Source: Ruminococcaceae bacterium UBA1734
GTDB taxonomy: Bacteria; Bacillota; Clostridia; Oscillospirales; Acutalibacteraceae
DNA length: 8,810 nucleotides
NCBI GenBank assembly: GCA_002315765.1
Contig: DCIE01000044.1
Coordinates: 1-8,810 of the forward strand
Reading direction: 5' to 3'
The notes below the pieces were generated by a model. The model searched no databases and had not been told where the DNA came from. It was given only the letters and a program-made list of their open reading frames with translations. The translations under genes and the position numbers were made by a program. Within the stretch, counting starts at the first letter, position 1. Each line of letters begins with the position of its first letter. Below, one piece after another: positions 4,951 through 8,810 of the stretch.

Positions 4951-6159
4951 ATGGATAGGGTGATTGAAATTTTTAAAATCGAACGAAAAATTATTGACGG
5001 AGCCATAAAGAATAAAAATATCATTATATTCTTTTCCGTAATTATTATCGGAATGATTGTACGAATTTGCGGTTTGGGATGCTTGTCGGGAGATATGAGT
5101 TCTTTTCTTATTCCGTGGTATAAGACTTATTTGTCCGGTGGCGGTCTTTCCGCATTAAAGGACAGCGTAGGGGATTATAACTGGGCATACCGCACTATAA
5201 TTGCCCTCATTTCCGAATTTAAAGTCAGCGTTGATTTATATGCGGCTTTGATAAAGATGATTTCTGTATTTTTTGATTTTCTTTTGTCAATATCAACTGC
5301 CTATTACTTGACAAAGATAACAAAGAAGGGCAACAGTTTTTTTATTATCGTATTTTCTGTGGTTTTGCTTTTACCCACCGTTGTTTTAAACTCGGCTTAT
5401 TGGGGACAATGCGATTCTGTTTTTACTACATTTATTATTATTTGTCTCGGAGAAATGTATTTCGAGCATTATAAAACAAGTTTTGTCTTTTTAGGACTTG
5501 CTTTTGCCTTTAAACTTCAAACAATTTTAATAATTCCGTTTATACTTTGCTATTATGTCTATAAAAAGAAATTCAGTATTTTAAATTTCGGAATAACAAT
5601 TTTTGTATTTTGGCTTTCGGGGATAGTTGCATATATTATGGGAGCAAATCTTTTTTCGGCATTTACCATTTATTTTAACCAAACCGGAACATACGAAAAA
5701 ATGTGGCTTGGTTTTCCCAGCTTTTGGGCATTGGTAGGGGATAGATATGACTATTTAAAAAATTATGCCGTATTCTTTACTGTTGCGGTTTGCGGTATTA
5801 TACTGTTTTTAATTCTTTTGAAAAAGATTAGACTTAAAACATCAATCGACTTTTTTGCTGTTGCAACACTTACGGTCTGGACTTGTCTTATTTTTTTACC
5901 TGCTATGCACGAAAGATATTCTTTTCCGCTTGATATATTATTGATAATTCTATCTTTCCTTGACAAAAAATATATAAAATTTGCAGTTGTGGAAATTATT
6001 TACAGTTTGCTTACCGGCGCTGCGTTTTTATTTGCAAATGGTTTTTCGATTTCACCGGTAAACTCGGCAATTTATTTAGGTTTGTATTGCTATTACTTCT
6101 ATACCGTGTTGGATTTTAAAACTGCGGAAAATAAAGCCGAAACTGTAATTGGCGAATAA
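4951..6159 (+). CDS. GT-C family glycosyltransferase (Gpi18/mannosyltransferase-like), polytopic membrane protein
   Basis: A membrane protein of 402 residues with about 9-11 hydrophobic helices. It resembles bacterial GT-C enzymes related to Gpi18 (COG5542), which move a sugar from a polyprenyl-phosphate donor on the outer face of the membrane. Visible marks are an acidic residue in the first extracytoplasmic loop (SGDMSSFLIPWY, Asp48), AYWGQCDSVF (149-158, the family GQxD box), AFKLQTILIIPF (186-197) and LPAMHERYSFP (316-326, the family HERY box). ATG 4951 has no ribosome site and lies about 8 nt from the predicted transcript start, so it may be translated as a near-leaderless message; GTG 4960 is the only nearby alternative. 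The acceptor (lipid, wall polymer or protein) cannot be told. It leads an operon with the radical SAM gene 14 bp downstream, although no functional link is known. Confidence 0.75.
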   Translation: MDRVIEIFKIERKIIDGAIKNKNIIIFFSVIIIGMIVRICGLGCLSGDMSSFLIPWYKTYLSGGGLSALKDSVGDYNWAYRTIIALISEFKVSVDLYAALIKMISVFFDFLLSISTAYYLTKITKKGNSFFIIVFSVVLLLPTVVLNSAYWGQCDSVFTTFIIICLGEMYFEHYKTSFVFLGLAFAFKLQTILIIPFILCYYVYKKKFSILNFGITIFVFWLSGIVAYIMGANLFSAFTIYFNQTGTYEKMWLGFPSFWALVGDRYDYLKNYAVFFTVAVCGIILFLILLKKIRLKTSIDFFAVATLTVWTCLIFLPAMHERYSFPLDILLIILSFLDKKYIKFAVVEIIYSLLTGAAFLFANGFSISPVNSAIYLGLYCYYFYTVLDFKTAENKAETVIGE

Positions 6160-6173
6160 TTTTAGGGGACAAA

Positions 6174-8018
6174 ATGGATAATAAGAGATTTGAACAACTT
6201 TTACTCACAGTACAAAAGCCCGGAAGATATTCGGGTGGGGAAATTAACAGTGTAATAAAGGATAAAGAAAAGGTTGATGTCAGGTTTGCTTTTTGTTTTC
6301 CTGATAATTACGAGGTGGGAATGTCCCATCTGGGAATGAAAATTCTTTATTCTCAGTTTAATCAAAGAGATGATATTTGGTGCGAAAGGGTATTTGCTCC
6401 TTGGCCTGATTTTGAGCAGGTTATGCGTCAAAATAATATACCGCTTTTTGCTCTTGAAAGCCGAGATGCAATTAAGGATTTCGATTTTATCGGCTTCACC
6501 TTGCAATACGAGCTTTCATATTCTAACATTTTAAATATGTTGGAATTGGCAGGAGTTCCTTTGCTTTCTAAAGACCGAACCGATTTCACACCCTTGGTTG
6601 TGGCAGGTGGACCTTGTGCCTGTAACGCCGAGCCTATTGCCGATTTTATTGATATTTTCTTTTTGGGTGAAGGGGAAAAATCCGATTTAGAGGTTATAGA
6701 CCTTTATAAAAAGTATAAGAAAAACGGCGGCAGTAAGGAAGATTTCCTGAAAGAATGTGCAAAACTTGAGGGTGTGTATGTTCCTTCACTTTATGATATT
6801 AGTTATAACACCGACGGCACGGTAAAATTAATAACACCAAAAGGCGGTGCACCCAAAACCGTTAGAAAGAGAATAGAAGAGGACCTTGATAAAACCTATT
6901 ATCCCGATAAATTTGTAGTTCCTTACATAGAGATTGTACACGATAGGGCAGTGCAGGAAATTTTCAGAGGTTGTATCCGTGGTTGCCGTTTTTGTCAAGC
7001 AGGTTTTATATATCGACCTGTCAGGGAAAAATCCGTTGAAACTATTTGCCGACAGGCTAAGGCTATTTGCGATAATACGGGATATGACGAAATATCTTTA
7101 TCATCTCTCAGCACAAGTGATTACCGAGAGTTAGAGCCCTTGCTTAACGGACTTTTGGAATGGACCGAAAAGGATAAGGTCAGTCTTTCTTTACCGAGTC
7201 TTAGAATTGATAATTTTTCACCGGAACTGCTTGAAAAAATAAATCATGTCAGAAAAAGCGGTCTTACATTCGCCGCCGAAGCAGGTACACAGCGCCTTAG
7301 AAATGTTATTAATAAGAATATAACCGAGGAAGAAATCATAAGAACCTGTAAAACTGCCTTTGAGGGTGGTTATACTGCCGTTAAGCTATACTTTATGATG
7401 GGATTGCCCACCGAAACTTATGAGGATATTAAAGGTATTGCCGATTTGGCGCAAAAAATTGTTGATACTTTTTATGAAATGCCGAATAAGCCGAAAGGAA
7501 AGAGTGTATCCGTCAATATCAGTGTTTCGAATTTTGTACCGAAACCCTTTACTCCTTTTGAATTTCACCCTCAGATAACAAGAGAAGAAATTATTGCAAA
7601 GCAACAATACCTTAAAGAGTGTATTCACTCAAGGAAAATTTCTTTCAGTTATCACGAGAACAAAACAAGCTTTTTAGAGGGAGTTTTTGCAAGAGGGGAT
7701 AGAAGGCTTTCTTCGGTAATACTTGCCGCCCACAATAAAGGATGCAAGTTTGATAGTTGGGACGAATATTTCGACCTTCAAAAATGGATGGACGCTTTTT
7801 CCGATTGCGGACTTTCTCCTGAATTTTACGCAAATAGGGAAAGAAGCTACCAAGAGATTAATCCTTGGGACCATCTTGATTATTGTGTTTCAAAGGAATT
7901 TTTGATTAGAGAAAACGAAAAAGCAAAACAGGCGGTTACCACACCACATTGTCGTAAACAATGTTCTAACTGCGGTGCTAATGTGTTCGGAAAGGGTGTT
8001 TGTTTTGAAAAGCGTTAG
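6174..8018 (+). CDS. B12-binding-type radical SAM protein (TIGR03960-like), unknown substrate
   Basis: The 614-residue protein has an N-terminal cobalamin-binding-like Rossmann region (about 35-175, with FPDNYEVGMSHLGMKILY and VVAGGPCACN). A radical SAM core follows at about 245-480, whose CxxxCxxC cluster (FRGCIRGCRFCQAGF: Cys267, Cys271, Cys274) binds the 4Fe-4S that cleaves S-adenosylmethionine. The AEAGTQRLR and MMGLPTET segments are SAM-binding elements of the barrel. A C-terminal Cys group (593, 597, 600, 610) ends the protein and may bind a metal. This is the layout of the TIGR03960 family, nearly always followed by a DUF2344 gene, as here. The N-terminal domain lacks an obvious DxHxxG, so true cobalamin use is uncertain. 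AGGGG precedes ATG. Its substrate is not known to me. In other Clostridia the pair commonly precedes the RNase G and L21/L27 genes, hinting at an RNA or ribosome role, but those genes are not seen here. Confidence 0.88.
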   Translation: MDNKRFEQLLLTVQKPGRYSGGEINSVIKDKEKVDVRFAFCFPDNYEVGMSHLGMKILYSQFNQRDDIWCERVFAPWPDFEQVMRQNNIPLFALESRDAIKDFDFIGFTLQYELSYSNILNMLELAGVPLLSKDRTDFTPLVVAGGPCACNAEPIADFIDIFFLGEGEKSDLEVIDLYKKYKKNGGSKEDFLKECAKLEGVYVPSLYDISYNTDGTVKLITPKGGAPKTVRKRIEEDLDKTYYPDKFVVPYIEIVHDRAVQEIFRGCIRGCRFCQAGFIYRPVREKSVETICRQAKAICDNTGYDEISLSSLSTSDYRELEPLLNGLLEWTEKDKVSLSLPSLRIDNFSPELLEKINHVRKSGLTFAAEAGTQRLRNVINKNITEEEIIRTCKTAFEGGYTAVKLYFMMGLPTETYEDIKGIADLAQKIVDTFYEMPNKPKGKSVSVNISVSNFVPKPFTPFEFHPQITREEIIAKQQYLKECIHSRKISFSYHENKTSFLEGVFARGDRRLSSVILAAHNKGCKFDSWDEYFDLQKWMDAFSDCGLSPEFYANRERSYQEINPWDHLDYCVSKEFLIRENEKAKQAVTTPHCRKQCSNCGANVFGKGVCFEKR

Positions 8019-8655
8019 ATTATATTTTACTAAATGCGACAATGCCCGATTTGTTTCACATCTTGATATGAACCGATTTATGATAAGAATTGTCAGAAAA
8101 TCAGGTCTTGATATTTGGTACACCGAGGGCTTTAATCCACATCCGTATATTACCTTTGCACTTCCTTTACCCCTTGGCTTTGTAGGGCTTTATGAGATAA
8201 TGGATATTAAGCTTAATGATGACGATTTTGACATTTCTTTAATACCCGAGATGCTTAATAAGGTTTGTCCGCCGTATATTCATTTTTTTGATGTTGCCGA
8301 ACCGGTTAATAAAACCGGAAAAATCGCCTTTGCGAGTTATGAAATAACCTTTGACGATAAGGGTGAAATACGAAATAAATTAAATACTTTCCTTGTTAAA
8401 AAACCTATTTTAGTCCCAAAAAGAACAAAAAAAGGCGATTTCAAGGATATTGACTTATCGGAAAAAATCAAAGATTTTTCCGTAACTGTCGAGAATAATA
8501 CCAAGCTTACCTTGATTTTACCCGCAGGTTCAAACGACAATATAAATCCTTCACTTTTGCTTGAAGCATTTTACGGCGAAAATTCCGATGAATATTTTTG
8601 TTATGATGTGGTAAGAACAGCGATTTTTGACGAAAAAATGAAGAAATTTGTATGA
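8005..8655 (+). CDS. DUF2344/TIGR03936 radical SAM-associated protein
   Basis: A TTG start at 8005 gives a 216-residue product beginning MKSVRLYFTKCDNARFVSHLDM, the family's expected N-terminus. The hallmark WYTEGFNPHPYITFALPLPLG follows near residues 40-60. AAAGGGTG (7991-7998) is well placed for TTG 8005. A GTG at 7975 is open too, but would add ten residues from the radical SAM Cys tail read in another frame, with no ribosome site. The frame overlaps the end of the radical SAM gene by 14 bp, implying translational coupling and probably a complex. In some bacteria the two are fused into one chain. It has no membrane segment or catalytic motif I recognise. It may serve as a substrate-binding or scaffold partner; that is inferred from fusion and coupling. 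Confidence 0.88.
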   Translation: MKSVRLYFTKCDNARFVSHLDMNRFMIRIVRKSGLDIWYTEGFNPHPYITFALPLPLGFVGLYEIMDIKLNDDDFDISLIPEMLNKVCPPYIHFFDVAEPVNKTGKIAFASYEITFDDKGEIRNKLNTFLVKKPILVPKRTKKGDFKDIDLSEKIKDFSVTVENNTKLTLILPAGSNDNINPSLLLEAFYGENSDEYFCYDVVRTAIFDEKMKKFV

Positions 8656-8688
8656 TGGGTTTTACGGAATGTAAATGAATACTGTTTT

Positions 8689-8810
8689 GCCTTCCCGGAG
8701 TGTGGGAAGACCGCTTGCGGTGGATTATATACAATTTTATATTTGCCTTCCCCAAGTGGGGACCGCTTTAGCGATTGAATATATACAATTTCATATTTGC
8801 CTTCCCCAAG
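8689..8810. repeat. Tandem structured repeat, 54-56-bp unit, 2.2 copies, runs off the window
   Basis: Units are 8689-8744 (56 bp), 8745-8798 (54 bp) and the first 12 bases of a third (8799-8810). Each begins GCCTTCCC and ends with an AT-rich TATACAATTT-type tail. Each has two small stems. In unit 1, CTTCCC/GGGAAG (8691-8696/8704-8709) is followed by CCG/CGG (8711-8713/8718-8720). In unit 2, TCCCC/GGGGA (8749-8753/8758-8762) is followed by CGC/GCG (8764-8766/8771-8773). The stem bases differ between units yet still pair. There are no unique spacers between the units. It resembles clostridial intergenic repeats starting GCCTTCCCC; function unknown. Confidence 0.8.

Noticed and set aside
7975..8004. 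Upstream GTG start for the DUF2344 gene
   Set aside because: The extra ten residues come from the radical SAM Cys-rich tail in another frame; TTG 8005 has a well-placed ribosome site and gives the family-typical N-terminus.
8689..8810. CRISPR array
   Set aside because: The units abut with no variable spacers, are longer than typical repeats, and no cas genes are present.

Overview
The window looks like AT-rich chromosomal DNA from a low-GC Gram-positive anaerobe, most likely a gut-type clostridium (Oscillospiraceae/Lachnospiraceae range). The reasons are strong AGGAG/GAGGTGATC ribosome sites, near-consensus sigma-A promoters, a clostridial class II aldolase, and the paired radical SAM (TIGR03960-type) and DUF2344/TIGR03936-type genes common in Clostridia. 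Species cannot be fixed from the sequence alone.

Left part (1-3835) reads as a decayed, rearranged mobile island. It starts with a 22-bp sequence that recurs, 20/22 identical, at 3814-3835; each copy runs straight into a terminator-like hairpin. Next come a very strong bidirectional terminator hairpin (101-150) and a 22-nt remnant of a tRNA 3' end, tRNA-Gly-like, on the minus strand. A compact control region follows. It holds a perfect consensus promoter on the minus strand (TTGACA-17-TATAAT) driving an approximately 90-nt presumed small RNA with its own terminator, back to back with a weaker plus-strand promoter facing a tyrosine recombinase gene. The recombinase is broken: it keeps its DNA-binding domains and the first catalytic Arg, then stops where a different coding frame begins. 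That frame is a DUF3137-like protein that seems to have lost its own N-terminus. A LemA-family membrane protein and a 52-residue acidic protein with an exceptionally good ribosome site follow, all co-directional and closely spaced. A convergent remnant of a small gene (C-terminus only, DUF6809-like) with its own terminator closes the island.

Right part (3836-8655) is ordinary housekeeping DNA. A monocistronic class II fructose-bisphosphate aldolase gene has its own promoter and terminator. A second promoter then drives three tightly packed genes: a polytopic GT-C (Gpi18-like) glycosyltransferase, a B12-binding-type radical SAM protein of unknown substrate, and its usual partner, the DUF2344 radical SAM-associated protein, which overlaps it by 14 bp and begins at TTG.

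The right edge (8689-8810) holds tandem copies of a 54-56-bp unit whose sequence differences keep hairpin pairing, and the array runs off the window. The most interesting unexplained items are the minus-strand small RNA, the recombinase/DUF3137 junction with its LemA cargo, the two candidate attachment signals, and the terminal structured repeats.
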